From assembly GCF_002210105.1 (NCBI RefSeq), contig NZ_AQQU01000001.1, positions 1,028,501 to 1,092,500 of the forward strand: a DNA stretch of 64,000 nt, read 5' to 3'. The DNA is from Oceanicola sp. 22II-s10i (GTDB lineage Bacteria > Pseudomonadota > Alphaproteobacteria > Rhodobacterales > Rhodobacteraceae). The notes beneath the pieces are model-generated. The model was not told the DNA's origin. It ran no database searches and saw only the letters and a list, made by a program, of their open reading frames with translations. The translations under genes were made by a program, and so were the position numbers. Within the stretch, counting starts at the first letter, position 1. The number at the start of each line of letters is the position of its first letter. Shown piece after piece: positions 27,243 through 36,790 of this stretch.

Positions 27243-27325
27243 GTCCACTATCTGGCCCGGCGGAGGGGCGGAGGCAAGTGGCTAGACCCCTTGCCTAAGC
27301 GTCGCCCGCGCTGCATCCAAGGGGG

Positions 27326-28180
27326 ATGAGCACGCTTCTGTCCCTCGGCCACGGCTATTCCGCCCGCGCCCTCGCCCGTCTCCTCCTGCCGCAAGGCTGG
27401 ACGATCCACGCCACCACACGCACCGCCGACAAGGCGGAGGTGCTGCGGGGCGAGGGGGTCGTGCCGCATGTCTTTCCGGGCAGCGACCTGACCGATGCGC
27501 TGGACGCGGCGACGCATGTTCTGGTCTCGGCCGGGCCGGATGCAGACGGCGATCCGATGCTGCGCGAGTTGCGGTCGGAAATCGCCGCGCGGGCCGGGCA
27601 GTTCGCGTGGGTCGGCTATCTCTCGACCACCGGGGTCTATGGCGATCATGAGGGGGGCTGGGTGGACGAGGCGACCCCGCTCACCCCCTCCACCCGGCGC
27701 GGCAAGTGGCGGGTCGCGGCCGAGGCGGAGTGGGGAGACATCCCCGGCCTGCCGCTGCATATCTTCCGGCTGGCGGGAATCTACGGGCCGGGACGCGGAC
27801 CTTTCGCCAAGGTCCGCGCGGGCACGGCGCGGCGGATCGTCAAGCCGGGGCAGGTGTTTAGCCGCATCCATGTCGAGGACATCGCGCAGGTGCTGGCGGC
27901 CTCCATCGCCCGCCCGAACCCCGGCGCGGTCTACAACCTGTGCGACGACGATCCCGCCCCGCCACAGGACGTGATCGCCCATGCCGCCGACCTGCTGGGC
28001 CTGCCTCTGCCGCCCGAAGAGAGCTTCGAGACCGCCGAGATGACGCCGATGGCCCGCAGCTTCTATGCCGAGAGCAAGCGGGTCCGGAACGACCGTATCA
28101 AGGACGAGCTTGGCGTGCGCCTGATCTACCCGACCTATCGCGATGGTCTGGCGGCCCTGATGAAGACGGGAGAGGACTGA
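27326..28180 (+). CDS. NAD(P)-dependent epimerase/SDR, YeeZ-like
   Basis: A 284-residue extended short-chain dehydrogenase-like protein. N-terminal cofactor motif LSLGHGYSARALARLL (GxGxxxR-type), then YLSTTGVYGDHEGGWVDE and FRLAGIYGPGRGPF. The catalytic Tyr-x3-Lys is not in the classical position (STRRGKWR instead), which is typical for the YeeZ branch, so activity is uncertain. Divergent from amn across 83 bp. Confidence 0.8.
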   Translation: MSTLLSLGHGYSARALARLLLPQGWTIHATTRTADKAEVLRGEGVVPHVFPGSDLTDALDAATHVLVSAGPDADGDPMLRELRSEIAARAGQFAWVGYLSTTGVYGDHEGGWVDEATPLTPSTRRGKWRVAAEAEWGDIPGLPLHIFRLAGIYGPGRGPFAKVRAGTARRIVKPGQVFSRIHVEDIAQVLAASIARPNPGAVYNLCDDDPAPPQDVIAHAADLLGLPLPPEESFETAEMTPMARSFYAESKRVRNDRIKDELGVRLIYPTYRDGLAALMKTGED

Positions 28181-28210
28181 AACCCTTTTCGTCCGGGCGC
28201 GTTGAGCATC

Positions 28211-28846
28211 ATGACAGACGCACCCAACCCAGTTGCCATGCCACGCACCACCGCACTCGCCCTTCAAGAGCGGCCACTGCGCAGCCTTGCTGACATCCTC
28301 GACAAGCTCGAATCCTCCGCGCGGAACGAGAGCGTGTCGCTCGGTGGCGCGCTGGACGAGATCGGCATGCGCTCCTACGCGCCGCTGCTGCTGGTGCCGT
28401 CGATGATCCTCGTGTCCCCGCTGTCCGGCATCCCCGGCCTGCCGACCATCGGCGCATCGCTCATCGTGCTGATCAGCGCCCAGAAGCTGATGGGGCGCGA
28501 CCACGTCTGGCTGCCGGATTGGCTGAAGCGTCGTCAGATCAAGGGCCATCGGCTGAAGAGCGCCGTGAACTGGCTGCGCCGCCCGGCGGGCTGGATCGAC
28601 GCGCGCACGCACCAGCGGTTGCCGATGTTCGTGAACTCGGCCTCGAACATCCTGACGCTTCTGGTGATCATCTCGATCTGCCTCGTGATCCCGTTCCTCG
28701 AGATCCTGCCGATGGTCACGTCGCTGTTTGCCACCGCCATCAGTTTCTTCGCCATCGGCCTGCTGGCACGTGACGGACTGTTCACGCTGATCGGCTACAT
28801 ATGGGTCGGCGGCGCGGGCTACGCGATCTGGCGGCTGATGACCTGA
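28211..28846 (+). CDS. ExoD family membrane protein
   Basis: A 211-residue protein of the ExoD family (PF06055), named for a Sinorhizobium protein affecting exopolysaccharide and alkali tolerance. A cytosolic N-terminal helix (SLADILDKLESSAR) is followed by the conserved APLLLVPSMILVSPLSGIPGLPTIGA-type region (about 52-77) and several C-terminal helices. ATG was chosen over a TTG three codons earlier. It ends 6 bp from convergent dxs. Confidence 0.8.
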   Translation: MTDAPNPVAMPRTTALALQERPLRSLADILDKLESSARNESVSLGGALDEIGMRSYAPLLLVPSMILVSPLSGIPGLPTIGASLIVLISAQKLMGRDHVWLPDWLKRRQIKGHRLKSAVNWLRRPAGWIDARTHQRLPMFVNSASNILTLLVIISICLVIPFLEILPMVTSLFATAISFFAIGLLARDGLFTLIGYIWVGGAGYAIWRLMT

Positions 28847-28852
28847 CCCCGG

Positions 28853-30781
28853 TCAGGCCTTCTTGGCGTCCAGCCGGGTCACGCCCAGCACATCCAGCAC
28901 CTTCGCCTCGATATCGTCCGCGTTCAGCGCGGCGATGTCGTACATGACGCGCGGATCGGCCTGGTCGATGAAGGTGTCGGGCAGGAACATGGACCGGAAC
29001 TTCAGCCCCTTGTCCAACACGCCCTCGTCGGCCAGCAACTGCGCGACATGGCTGCCGAAGCCGCCGATGGCGCCTTCCTCGACCGTGATCAGCGCCTCGT
29101 GACGCGCTGCGAGGTCGAGGATCATCTCGCGGTCCAGCGGCTTGGCGAAACGGGCGTCGGCGACGGTCGGCGTGATCCCCCGCGCCTCGAGCGCCTCGGC
29201 GGCCTTCTCGGCTTCGGCCAGACGGGTGCCGAGCGAAAGGATCGCCACCCGCGCGCCCTCGCGCACGATGCGGCCCTTGCCGATCTCCAGCACCTCGCCC
29301 TGCGCGGGCAGGGTCACGCCGACGCCTTCGCCGCGCGGATAACGGAAGGCGATCGGCCCCTCGTCATGCGCGGCGGCGGTGGCGACCATGTGCCTCAGCT
29401 CCGCCTCGTCGGCGGCGGCCATGACGACGAAGCCCGGCAGGTTCGACAGGTAGGCGACGTCGAAGCTGCCCGCATGGGTCGCGCCGTCCGCGCCCACCAG
29501 ACCGGCGCGGTCGATGGCGAAGCGCACCGGCAGGCGCTGGATCGCGACATCGTGGACCACCTGGTCGAACCCGCGCTGCAGGAAGGTCGAGTAGATCGCG
29601 CAGAACGGCCGCATCCCGCCCGCCGCCAGACCGGCGGAGAAGGTGACGGCGTGCTGTTCCGCGATCCCGACGTCGAAGCAGCGCGACGGGTAGCGGCCCG
29701 CCATCATCTGCAGCCCGGTCCCGTCCGGCATGGCGGCGGTGACGGCGCAGATGCGCTTGTCCTCGGCGGCGAGGTCCACCAGCGTCTCGCCGAAGACATT
29801 GGTGTAGCTGGGCGCGTTCGACTTGGATTTCTTCTGTTCGCCCGTGACGGGATCGAACTTGGCCGTCGCGTGACCGCCGTCGGCGGCGCGTTCGGCGGGG
29901 GCATAGCCCTTGCCCTTCTTGGTGATCACGTGGATCAGCATCGGCCCGCTGGCGCGGGATTTCACCGTGCGCAGGACCGGCAGCAGCTGGTCCATGTCGT
30001 GCCCGTCGATGGGCCCGACATAGGAGAACCCGAGCGCTTCGAACATCGTGCCGCCGACGGTCACGCTCTTCAGGATCTCCTTGGCGCGCTTGGCGCCCTC
30101 CTGGAACGGCGAGGGCAGCAGGCTGACGGCACCCTTGGCCGCCGCCTTGAACTCTTGGAAAGGGGCACCGGCGTAGAGCTTCGACAGGTAGGAGGACAGC
30201 GCGCCGACCGGGGGCGCGATGGACATCTCGTTGTCGTTCAGGATGACGATCAGCCGCTTGCCGAGATGACCGGCGTGGTTCATCGCCTCGAACGCCATGC
30301 CCGCGCTCATGGCGCCGTCACCGATGACGGCGATGGCGTCGCCGAGCCCCTCGTCCGTCACGCCGCCCAGATCGCGCGCCACGGCATAGCCGAGCGCCGC
30401 GGAAATGGAGGTCGAGGAATGCGCGGCCCCGAAGGCGTCGTAGGGGCTTTCGGCCCGCTTGGTGAAGCCCGACAGCCCGCCCTGCTGACGCAGCGTGCGG
30501 ATGCGGTCCCGGCGGCCGGTCAGGATCTTGTGCGGATAGGCCTGATGGCTGACGTCCCAGATGATCTTGTCGCGCGGGGCATCCCAGATCGCGTGCAGCG
30601 CCACGGTCAGTTCCACGACACCCAGACCCGCACCGAGGTGGCCGCCGGTTTCGCTGACGGCGGAGATCGTCTCGGCCCGCAGCTCGTCCGCCAGACGGCG
30701 CAGTTCGGCGTCCGACATGCCTTTCATGTCCGCGGGCGTGTGCACGCGGTCCAGAAGCGGTGTGTCCGGTCGGTTCGTCAT
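28853..30781 (-). CDS. dxs: 1-deoxy-D-xylulose-5-phosphate synthase
   Basis: First enzyme of the MEP isoprenoid pathway; condenses pyruvate and glyceraldehyde 3-phosphate with thiamine diphosphate. The 642-residue transketolase-like protein has [31 protein letters not shown], the ThDP motif [20 protein letters not shown] (about 147-166), [18 protein letters not shown] with the catalytic glutamate, and a C-terminal transketolase domain. Last gene of the hdac-like/xseB/ispA/dxs cluster, 32 bp after ispA. Confidence 0.97.
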   Translation of the reverse strand: MTNRPDTPLLDRVHTPADMKGMSDAELRRLADELRAETISAVSETGGHLGAGLGVVELTVALHAIWDAPRDKIIWDVSHQAYPHKILTGRRDRIRTLRQQGGLSGFTKRAESPYDAFGAAHSSTSISAALGYAVARDLGGVTDEGLGDAIAVIGDGAMSAGMAFEAMNHAGHLGKRLIVILNDNEMSIAPPVGALSSYLSKLYAGAPFQEFKAAAKGAVSLLPSPFQEGAKRAKEILKSVTVGGTMFEALGFSYVGPIDGHDMDQLLPVLRTVKSRASGPMLIHVITKKGKGYAPAERAADGGHATAKFDPVTGEQKKSKSNAPSYTNVFGETLVDLAAEDKRICAVTAAMPDGTGLQMMAGRYPSRCFDVGIAEQHAVTFSAGLAAGGMRPFCAIYSTFLQRGFDQVVHDVAIQRLPVRFAIDRAGLVGADGATHAGSFDVAYLSNLPGFVVMAAADEAELRHMVATAAAHDEGPIAFRYPRGEGVGVTLPAQGEVLEIGKGRIVREGARVAILSLGTRLAEAEKAAEALEARGITPTVADARFAKPLDREMILDLAARHEALITVEEGAIGGFGSHVAQLLADEGVLDKGLKFRSMFLPDTFIDQADPRVMYDIAALNADDIEAKVLDVLGVTRLDAKKA

Positions 30782-30813
30782 GGCCTTCCCCTCCTCGGGG
30801 CGCGCGCTGCGGG

Positions 30814-31680
30814 TCAGCTCCGGCGCGAGATAGCGAAGCGGGCGGCCTCCCGCAAGTTCTCAGCCGCCGCACCGTAGGGGGCGAGCGCGTCGCAGGCCTC
30901 GTCCGCCAGAACAACCGCCCGCGCCTTCGCGCCGTCCAGCCCGAGCAGCGAGACGAAGGTCGCCTTGCCCGCCGCGCCGTCTTTGCCGACGCGTTTGCCG
31001 GTGGCGTCCTCGTCGCCCTCTACGTCCAAGATGTCGTCCGCGATCTGGAAAGCAAGGCCGAAGGCCCGCGCGTAGTCGCGCAAGGGTGTCGCATCCGCGC
31101 CCGCCATGATCGCCCCCGCGCAGGCCGACCATTCGAACAGCGCGCCGGTCTTGCCCGCCTGCAGCGCGGTGATCTCGTCGATGGTCAGCGGTGTCGTGGC
31201 GGTCTCGGCGGCGATGTCCATCGCCTGTCCCAGCACCATCCCGCGCGCGCCCGCGGCCTGCGCGAGTGTCAGCGCCAGCGTCGCACGCACCTCGGCCGTT
31301 CCGGCCTCGCGATGCGCCGCGCATTCGAAGGCCAGCGCCTGCAGCGCGTCCCCGGCGAGGATCGCGGTCGCCTCGTCCCATTTCACATGCACCGTCGGCT
31401 GGCCCCGGCGCAGGTCGTCGTCATCCATCGCGGGCAGGTCGTCGTGGACCAGCGAATAGGCATGCATCGCCTCGATCGCGGCTGCGGGCCACAGCGCCTG
31501 CGTATGCGGCACGCCATGCAGGCGGGCGCTTTCCAGCACGAGGAAGGCGCGCAGGCGTTTGCCGCCGGTCGCGGCATGGCGCATCGCATCGCCCGTCACG
31601 CCGGGGATGCCGGCGAGGACGGTGGCCAGATGCGCCTCGACGGCATCGGCCGAGGCGGACAGCGCGGCGTCGAAACTCAC
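30814..31680 (-). CDS. ispA: Farnesyl diphosphate synthase
   Basis: Makes C15 farnesyl diphosphate from C5 units, downstream of Dxs. The 288-residue all-helical prenyltransferase has the first aspartate-rich motif [18 protein letters not shown] (D80 onward, with the two-residue insert typical of bacterial FPPS), and the second, [14 protein letters not shown] (about 209-222), plus GGKRLRAFL for binding IPP. It starts 7 bp after xseB. Confidence 0.95.
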   Translation of the reverse strand: MSFDAALSASADAVEAHLATVLAGIPGVTGDAMRHAATGGKRLRAFLVLESARLHGVPHTQALWPAAAIEAMHAYSLVHDDLPAMDDDDLRRGQPTVHVKWDEATAILAGDALQALAFECAAHREAGTAEVRATLALTLAQAAGARGMVLGQAMDIAAETATTPLTIDEITALQAGKTGALFEWSACAGAIMAGADATPLRDYARAFGLAFQIADDILDVEGDEDATGKRVGKDGAAGKATFVSLLGLDGAKARAVVLADEACDALAPYGAAAENLREAARFAISRRS

Positions 31681-31687
31681 GCGGGGC

Positions 31688-31930
31688 TCACTGGGGGTCG
31701 ATGGGCGTCAGGCCGGCGGGCTGGCCCGAGGCGTCGAGCGTGATCGCCGCGACCTTCTCCTCGGCCTCCTTCAGCTTCTTCTCGCACCGCGCCTTCAGCG
31801 CCGCGCCGCGTTCGTAGAGCTTGATGGATTCGTCGAGGGGCACCTCGCCACGTTCGAGCTTGGCGACGACGGCCTCGAGTTCCTTCATCGCGTCCTCGAA
31901 GGACATCTGGTCGACGGGCTGATCGGTCAC
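31688..31930 (-). CDS. xseB: Exonuclease VII small subunit
   Basis: The 80-residue small subunit of exonuclease VII, which trims single-stranded DNA with XseA. It shows the family core MSFEDAMKELEAVVAKLERGEVPLDESIKLYERG. The start is a GTG: AGGAGG stands six bases before it, and the only longer frame (MDPPASGDK...) has no such site and sits in the upstream gap. It is the second gene of a cluster with an HDAC-like gene upstream and ispA-dxs downstream, a common arrangement. Confidence 0.93.
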   Translation of the reverse strand: MTDQPVDQMSFEDAMKELEAVVAKLERGEVPLDESIKLYERGAALKARCEKKLKEAEEKVAAITLDASGQPAGLTPIDPQ

Positions 31931-32000
31931 GGCGGGCCTCCTGTTCAGATCGTGGCGCACCTTATCCCCGCTGGCGGGCGGGTCCAAGGGGCGAAGGCAC

Positions 32001-32927
32001 TCAGGCGCCCGCCGCGATCAGTTCGTCCACATGCGCCGCGCCCGCCTCGGCCAGCGCGTCGAGGTCGTAGCCGCCTTCGAGGCAGGACACGACCCGCCCG
32101 CCGCAGACCTCGGCGGCCAGTGCAAGCAGTTCGCGGGTGATGTGGACGAAATCCTCCGTCTCCAGCTCCAGCCCGGCGAGGGGGTCGTTGGCATGGGCGT
32201 CGAAGCCCGCCGAGATGATCATGAGCTCGGGCCGGAACGAACGCAGGCGCGGCAGGATGTGGTTGGCGAGGATCGGGCGATAGGCACGGCCATCTGCGCC
32301 CTCGTTCAGCGCGATGTTCATGATCGTGCCGTGCGGGCCGGTGAAGGACGGATCGCCGGTGCCGGGGTAGAGCGGCATCTGGTGGGTCGAGATGAACAGG
32401 ATACGCTCGTCCGACTTGACCAGATCCTCGGTCCCGTTGCCGTGATGGACGTCGAAATCGACGATGGCGACGCGGTCCAGCCCGTGATGGTCCAGCGCGT
32501 GCTTGGCGGCGATGGCGACGTTGCCGAAGAAACAGAACCCCATCGGCTCCGCCGTCTCGGCGTGGTGGCCCGGCGGACGGCAGGCGACGAAGGCGTTGTC
32601 GGCATATCCGTTCATCACCATGTCCACAGCCCGCACCGCGCCGCCCGCACCACGAAGCGCCGCGCGGAAGGAGCCGGGGGACAGCCAGGTGTCGGGGTCG
32701 AGCTGGCGGAAACCGTCCACCGGCACGGCGCCCTGGATGGAATCGTAGTAGCTGCCGGGGTGGGCCAGCAGGATCTGGTCGCGGGTCGCCAGCGGCGCGT
32801 CCTCGGACAGCAGGTCCTTGCCCTCCAGCGCGGGCAGCAGGGCCTTCAGGCGGGCGACGCGTTCGGGATGACCCTCGGGCGTGACGTGTTTCAGGCAGTC
32901 GGGATGGGTGAGGAGCGCGGTTGTCAT
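32001..32927 (-). CDS. Histone deacetylase-like amidohydrolase
   Basis: A 308-residue class II HDAC/acetoin-utilisation family zinc amidohydrolase. Active-site pieces are in order: RPPGHHAETAEPMGFCFF (about 117-134), the zinc-binding D-V-H in IVDFDVHHGNGT, ISAGFDAHANDPLAG with the third zinc ligand, and CLEGGYDLDAL. Bacterial members deacetylate small amines such as acetylpolyamines or protein lysines; the substrate here is not known. It precedes xseB by 70 bp on the same strand. Confidence 0.9.
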   Translation of the reverse strand: MTTALLTHPDCLKHVTPEGHPERVARLKALLPALEGKDLLSEDAPLATRDQILLAHPGSYYDSIQGAVPVDGFRQLDPDTWLSPGSFRAALRGAGGAVRAVDMVMNGYADNAFVACRPPGHHAETAEPMGFCFFGNVAIAAKHALDHHGLDRVAIVDFDVHHGNGTEDLVKSDERILFISTHQMPLYPGTGDPSFTGPHGTIMNIALNEGADGRAYRPILANHILPRLRSFRPELMIISAGFDAHANDPLAGLELETEDFVHITRELLALAAEVCGGRVVSCLEGGYDLDALAEAGAAHVDELIAAGA

Positions 32928-32974
32928 GGCCGGAGCCTAGCCGCGCCCCGTGGGGTCGTCCAGCGGGTGCGCGA

Positions 32975-33469
32975 TCAGCCCTGCTGGTCCTGACAGTCGA
33001 TCGCCGCTTCGAGCGCGACGAACGAGCCTTCGAGGTCGATCGACATCACGCCGCCGCTCTCGTTGTGCAGCGTCAGGGTGTTCTTCCGTGCGAGGTCGAA
33101 CAGGAAGTCCGGGTTGTCGAAATAGACATCCGCCCCCGGCATGCCTTCCAAGTAGATGCCCGTCGCCTCGCCGTCGTAGCTCTGGCCGTCGAGGTCGAAG
33201 GTGATCGGGTAAACCTGATCCTCGACGATATCGCCCCAGTCATCGTGGAAGGCGGTGATGTAGCCCAGGTCCTCGGTCCGGTCGAAGCCGATCCGGACGA
33301 GGGCGCCGTTGTCGAACTCGGCCTGGATCAGGCAGCCATTGCCGAGCGTCGGATCGACGAGGATTTCCCATCCGCCGACCGTGTCCCAGTACACGAGGTC
33401 CTGGGCCTGGACCGCGGGGGCCGACACGCCAAGAGATGCCGCCAGAGCGGTGATTTGCACGAATTTCAT
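32975..33469 (-). CDS. Uncharacterised exported protein, 164 aa
   Basis: I do not recognise a domain. A signal peptide (MKFVQITALAASLGVSAPAVQA) predicts export; the mature part is acidic, aromatic-rich and beta-like (VYWDTVGGWEILVDPTLGNGC, then FDLDGQSYDGEATG). Two cysteines in the mature part could form a disulfide (in NGCLIQ and near the end in DCQDQQ). Context: between the HDAC-like gene and the putrescine locus, apparently alone. Confidence 0.6.
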   Translation of the reverse strand: MKFVQITALAASLGVSAPAVQAQDLVYWDTVGGWEILVDPTLGNGCLIQAEFDNGALVRIGFDRTEDLGYITAFHDDWGDIVEDQVYPITFDLDGQSYDGEATGIYLEGMPGADVYFDNPDFLFDLARKNTLTLHNESGGVMSIDLEGSFVALEAAIDCQDQQG

Positions 33470-33558
33470 TGGTTAACCTCTTCCCTTGCAGGCCGCGTTC
33501 TGAGCGCGGTCCTGCCCGCCATTTGATCCGCGTCCGCACATCAGGCAAGTGAATTCAA

Positions 33559-34893
33559 TCAACGGTCGGTCAGCCGGGCCCATGCGTATTCGGCGGCCAG
33601 CCAGCCCCGGCGCAACGGACCCAGCGGGAAGGGCGGCGGCGGCGCGGCGAAGGCGCGGGGGATTGGGTGCTCGGGTTCCACCCCGCGCGCCAGCGCAGCC
33701 AGCCACGCGCCGCAGAGCGACCCCATGGCGACGCCGTTGCCGTGGTAGCCGAAGGCGGCGAAGGCGCCGGGCATGTCGGGGATGCGGCCACAATACGGGT
33801 TCAGGCTGGCGGTCAGGCAGACCATGCCGGACCACTGGTGCGTGGTCTCGACCTCCGCCCATTTCGGGAACAGCCGGGCGAGGTCGCGGCGGACCCGGTT
33901 CGCGATCCGGCGTTCGTTGACGCGGGACGAGATCAGCCCGCCGCGCTGGCCGAATACCATGCGGTTGTCGGGCGTCATGTGGAAGTAGTGCAGCAGCCGC
34001 CGGTCCTCGTAGGCCATCTGGTAGGACGTCCAGCCCTGCGCCGCGCGCTCCTCATCGGTTATCCGACGGGTCGCGACGACGGAGCTCTGCGCGGGCAGGA
34101 AGCGGTGGCGCATCCAGTCCGGGATGTCCTCAGAGGAATAGCCGTTGGTGGCGACGATCAGGCGGCGGGCGGTGACGTGGCCGGTCAGGCTGTGGACCCG
34201 CCAGCCGGTGCCGGCGCGCGTGACCGACAGGGCAGGGCTGTTTCCGTGGATGCGCGCCCCCGCCGCGCGGGCTGCGTCGACGAGACCGGCGAGGTACTTG
34301 CGCGGGTGCAGCGCGAAGCCGAGCGGGACGGTCAGCGCGCCGTGGAAGCTGCCGCCGAGGCCGTGCTGGACCATCTGGTCGCCGGGGATCAGGTCGCATT
34401 CGACGCCGTAGGCGGCTTCGAACCAGCGGCGGTCGTCGTCCAGCTGGGCGGCCTTGGCGGGGGAATGGGCGAGGATGGTCTCGCCTTCGGAATGGCGGTC
34501 GACGTCGAGGTCCAGCCGGTCGATCAGCCCCTCGACATGCCGGATCGAGGCGAGTTCGGCCCGCCGCACCTCGGCGGCGGCGCCGCCGCCGTGCCGTTTG
34601 TCCAGCTGGTGATCCTCGGCCCGCGTGCCGCCGAGGCAGCAGAAGCCGCCGTTCCGGCCCGAGGCGCCCCAGCCGGGGTAACGGGCGTCGAGGACGACCA
34701 CGTTCTCGCCCGCCTCGGCCAGCGCCAGCGCGGCGTTCAGACCGGTGTAGCCTCCGCCGATCACGACGACATCCGCAGTCAGGTCGCCCTGCACCTGCGG
34801 CATCGCCAGATCCTGTTCCGGCACCGCATCGCCCCAGTAGCAGTTGGCGGCCGGTCCGTCGGAATAGGCGAAGGACCCGAAGGGCCGCTTCAT
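33559..34893 (-). CDS. FAD-dependent amine/amino-acid oxidase (PuuB/DAO type)
   Basis: A 444-residue member of the DAO (PF01266) family, beginning with the FAD motif VVVIGGGYTGLNAALALAEAG (about 42-62) and GASGRNGGFCCLGG, and ending with FGYHGNGVAMGSLCG. Such enzymes include gamma-glutamylputrescine oxidase PuuB. Its start codon overlaps the potI stop (ATGA), so it is translationally coupled to the putrescine transporter. The inferred role is to oxidise putrescine or a derivative; the exact substrate is not shown. Confidence 0.82.
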   Translation of the reverse strand: MKRPFGSFAYSDGPAANCYWGDAVPEQDLAMPQVQGDLTADVVVIGGGYTGLNAALALAEAGENVVVLDARYPGWGASGRNGGFCCLGGTRAEDHQLDKRHGGGAAAEVRRAELASIRHVEGLIDRLDLDVDRHSEGETILAHSPAKAAQLDDDRRWFEAAYGVECDLIPGDQMVQHGLGGSFHGALTVPLGFALHPRKYLAGLVDAARAAGARIHGNSPALSVTRAGTGWRVHSLTGHVTARRLIVATNGYSSEDIPDWMRHRFLPAQSSVVATRRITDEERAAQGWTSYQMAYEDRRLLHYFHMTPDNRMVFGQRGGLISSRVNERRIANRVRRDLARLFPKWAEVETTHQWSGMVCLTASLNPYCGRIPDMPGAFAAFGYHGNGVAMGSLCGAWLAALARGVEPEHPIPRAFAAPPPPFPLGPLRRGWLAAEYAWARLTDR

Positions 34894-35705
34894 GTCCGCA
34901 CGGCGGCCCGTTCTTCTCCGGCACGCCGGACGGCGGCGCGCTTGGAGGCGAGCGAGGCAGTTATGACGCCGATGGTAACGATGCCGATCATGATGGTCGA
35001 CAGGGCGTTGATCTCGGGCGAGACGCCCAGACGGACGGCGGACCAGATCTTCATCGGTAGCGTGGTGGCGCCGGGGCCGGTGGTGAAGGACGCGATCACG
35101 AGGTCGTCAAGCGACAGGGTGAAGGACAGGAGCCACGCCGAGATCACAGCGGGCGCGATGATCGGCAGGGTCACGAGGCGGAAGGCCTCGAACGGGGTCG
35201 CGCCGAGGTCGAGCGCGGCCTCTTCCAGCGAGCGGTCGAAGCTGACGAGGCGCGAGGACACGACGACCGAGGCGTAGCACATCGAGAAGGTGGCATGGGC
35301 GAGGATGATCGTGTGGATGCCGAGCTGGTTGAAGATCGGCTTGAACAGCAGGAACAGCGACAGGCCGGTGATGACCTCGGGCATGACGAGGGGCGCGTAG
35401 ATCATCCCGCCGAACAGCGTCCGCCCGAGGAACCGCCCGCTGCGGACAAGCACATAGGCGGCCAGCGTGCCGAGGATCGTCGCCAGCGTGGCCGAGGCCA
35501 GCGCGACACGGATCGTGACCCACGCGGCGTCGAGCATCTGGTCGTTCTGCAGCAGTTCGCCGTACCAGCGTGTCGAGAAGCCCGCCCAGACCGTCACCAG
35601 CTTGGACGAGTTGAAGCTGTAGATGACGAGGATCACCATCGGCAGGTAGAGGAACGCGAAGCCGAAGGTCAGCGAGGTGACGTTGAACCACGAGAGGCGT
35701 TTCAT
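34890..35705 (-). CDS. potI: Putrescine ABC transporter permease PotI
   Basis: A 271-residue inner-membrane permease of the PotC/PotI type with about six helices and the EAA loop EEAALDLGATPFEAFRLVTLPIIAPAVI (roughly 166-195) that docks on the ATPase. It pairs with PotH, and the product overlaps the next gene by four bases. A 62-bp inverted-repeat element lies between potH and this gene. Confidence 0.92.
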   Translation of the reverse strand: MKRLSWFNVTSLTFGFAFLYLPMVILVIYSFNSSKLVTVWAGFSTRWYGELLQNDQMLDAAWVTIRVALASATLATILGTLAAYVLVRSGRFLGRTLFGGMIYAPLVMPEVITGLSLFLLFKPIFNQLGIHTIILAHATFSMCYASVVVSSRLVSFDRSLEEAALDLGATPFEAFRLVTLPIIAPAVISAWLLSFTLSLDDLVIASFTTGPGATTLPMKIWSAVRLGVSPEINALSTIMIGIVTIGVITASLASKRAAVRRAGEERAAVRT

Positions 35706-35726
35706 GGGCGGACCTCATCGCGGGGA

Positions 35727-35788
35727 GCGGTGCGTGCAAGCACGCACCCTACGGTGTGCGGGGTAGGGTGCGTGCTTGCACGCACCGC
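35727..35788. repeat. 26-bp inverted repeat, REP-like, between potH and potI
   Basis: Two exact 26-bp arms (35727-35752 and 35763-35788), each itself a small hairpin (GGTGCGTGC AA GCACGCACC in the left arm), flank a 10-bp spacer. It fills most of the 94-bp gap between the two permease genes and has no coding capacity. Confidence 0.85.
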
Positions 35789-35799
35789 GCGGGGACGGC

Positions 35800-36690
35800 T
35801 CATTCCTCGGCCTCCCTCTGTTTCTGTTCATTGCGCTGGAAGAGCGCGATCGGGATCACGAGGATCAGCAGCAGAATTACCGCCACCGCCGAGGCGACGG
35901 GCCAGTCGCGGTTGGAGAAGAACTCCTCCCACAACACCTTGCCGATCATCAGCGTCCGCGACCCGCCGAGGAGCGATGGGATCACGAATTCGCCGACCGC
36001 CGGGATGAAGACGAGGAAGCAGCCTGCGATGATGCCGTTGCGGGCCAGCGGCACGGTGATCAGCCAGAAGGCGGTCAGTCGGGAACAGCCGAGATCCTCT
36101 GCCGCCTCGAGCAGCGCGCCGTCGAGCCGTTCGAGCGCGGCGTAGATCGGCAGGATCATGAAGGGCAGGTAGGTGTAGGTGATGCCGATGTAGACCGCCG
36201 TCGGGGTGTTCAGGATCTGCAGCGGGCTGTCGATCAGGCCGAGGGCCATGAGGAACTGGTTCAGAACGCCTTCGTTCGACAGGATCCCGACCCAGGCGTA
36301 GACGCGGATCAGGAAGCTGGTCCAGAACGGCAGGATCACCAGCATCATCAGCGTCGGGCGCCATTCCTCGGGCGCACGCGCCATGCCGTAGGCGATCGGG
36401 AAGCCGATCAGCAATGTGCAGAATGTCGAGATCGCGGCGATCTGGACGGAGGAGAGGTAGGCCTTCCAGTAGAGGTCGTCGGTGGTGAGGAAGACGAAAT
36501 TCTCGAAATCGAGCTGGGAGAAGAAGTCGCGGATGCCCTGCCAGCCCGCCGAGATGTCGAACTGCGGCATGTAGGGCGGAATCGCCAGCGCGGTGTCCGA
36601 GAGCGCGATCTTGAGGACGATCACGAAGGGGATGAGGAACAGCGCGATCAGCCAGAGGTAGGGGATGGCGATGACGACCAGACGTCTCAT
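35800..36690 (-). CDS. potH: Putrescine ABC transporter permease PotH
   Basis: A 296-residue permease of the PotB/PotH type, six predicted helices, with the EAA-type loop LLEAAEDLGCSRLTAFWLITVPL (about 191-213). MRRLVVIAIPYLW was taken as the start; the longer frame reads the upstream hairpin repeat. It follows potG across 100 bp that contain repeat copy B. Confidence 0.92.
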   Translation of the reverse strand: MRRLVVIAIPYLWLIALFLIPFVIVLKIALSDTALAIPPYMPQFDISAGWQGIRDFFSQLDFENFVFLTTDDLYWKAYLSSVQIAAISTFCTLLIGFPIAYGMARAPEEWRPTLMMLVILPFWTSFLIRVYAWVGILSNEGVLNQFLMALGLIDSPLQILNTPTAVYIGITYTYLPFMILPIYAALERLDGALLEAAEDLGCSRLTAFWLITVPLARNGIIAGCFLVFIPAVGEFVIPSLLGGSRTLMIGKVLWEEFFSNRDWPVASAVAVILLLILVIPIALFQRNEQKQREAEE

Positions 36691-36708
36691 GCGCGGCCTC
36701 CGTTGCGG

Positions 36709-36784
36709 TCGGGGGCGCTGCCCCCGCCGCCGAGCCGGGGCTCGGCGACTCCCCCGGCATATTTCCGGCAAGATGAAGCAGGGG
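36709..36784 (-). repeat. Intergenic hairpin repeat, copy B
   Basis: Read on the minus strand: CCCCTGCTTCATCTTGCC, then an AT-rich core ending in GGGGGAG, a second small hairpin (GCCGAGCC/GGCTCGGC) unique to this copy, and the GGGGGC/GCCCCC stem. It begins 6 bp after the potG stop and sits inside the pot operon, before potH. Confidence 0.75.
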
Positions 36785-36790
36785 AGCGGG

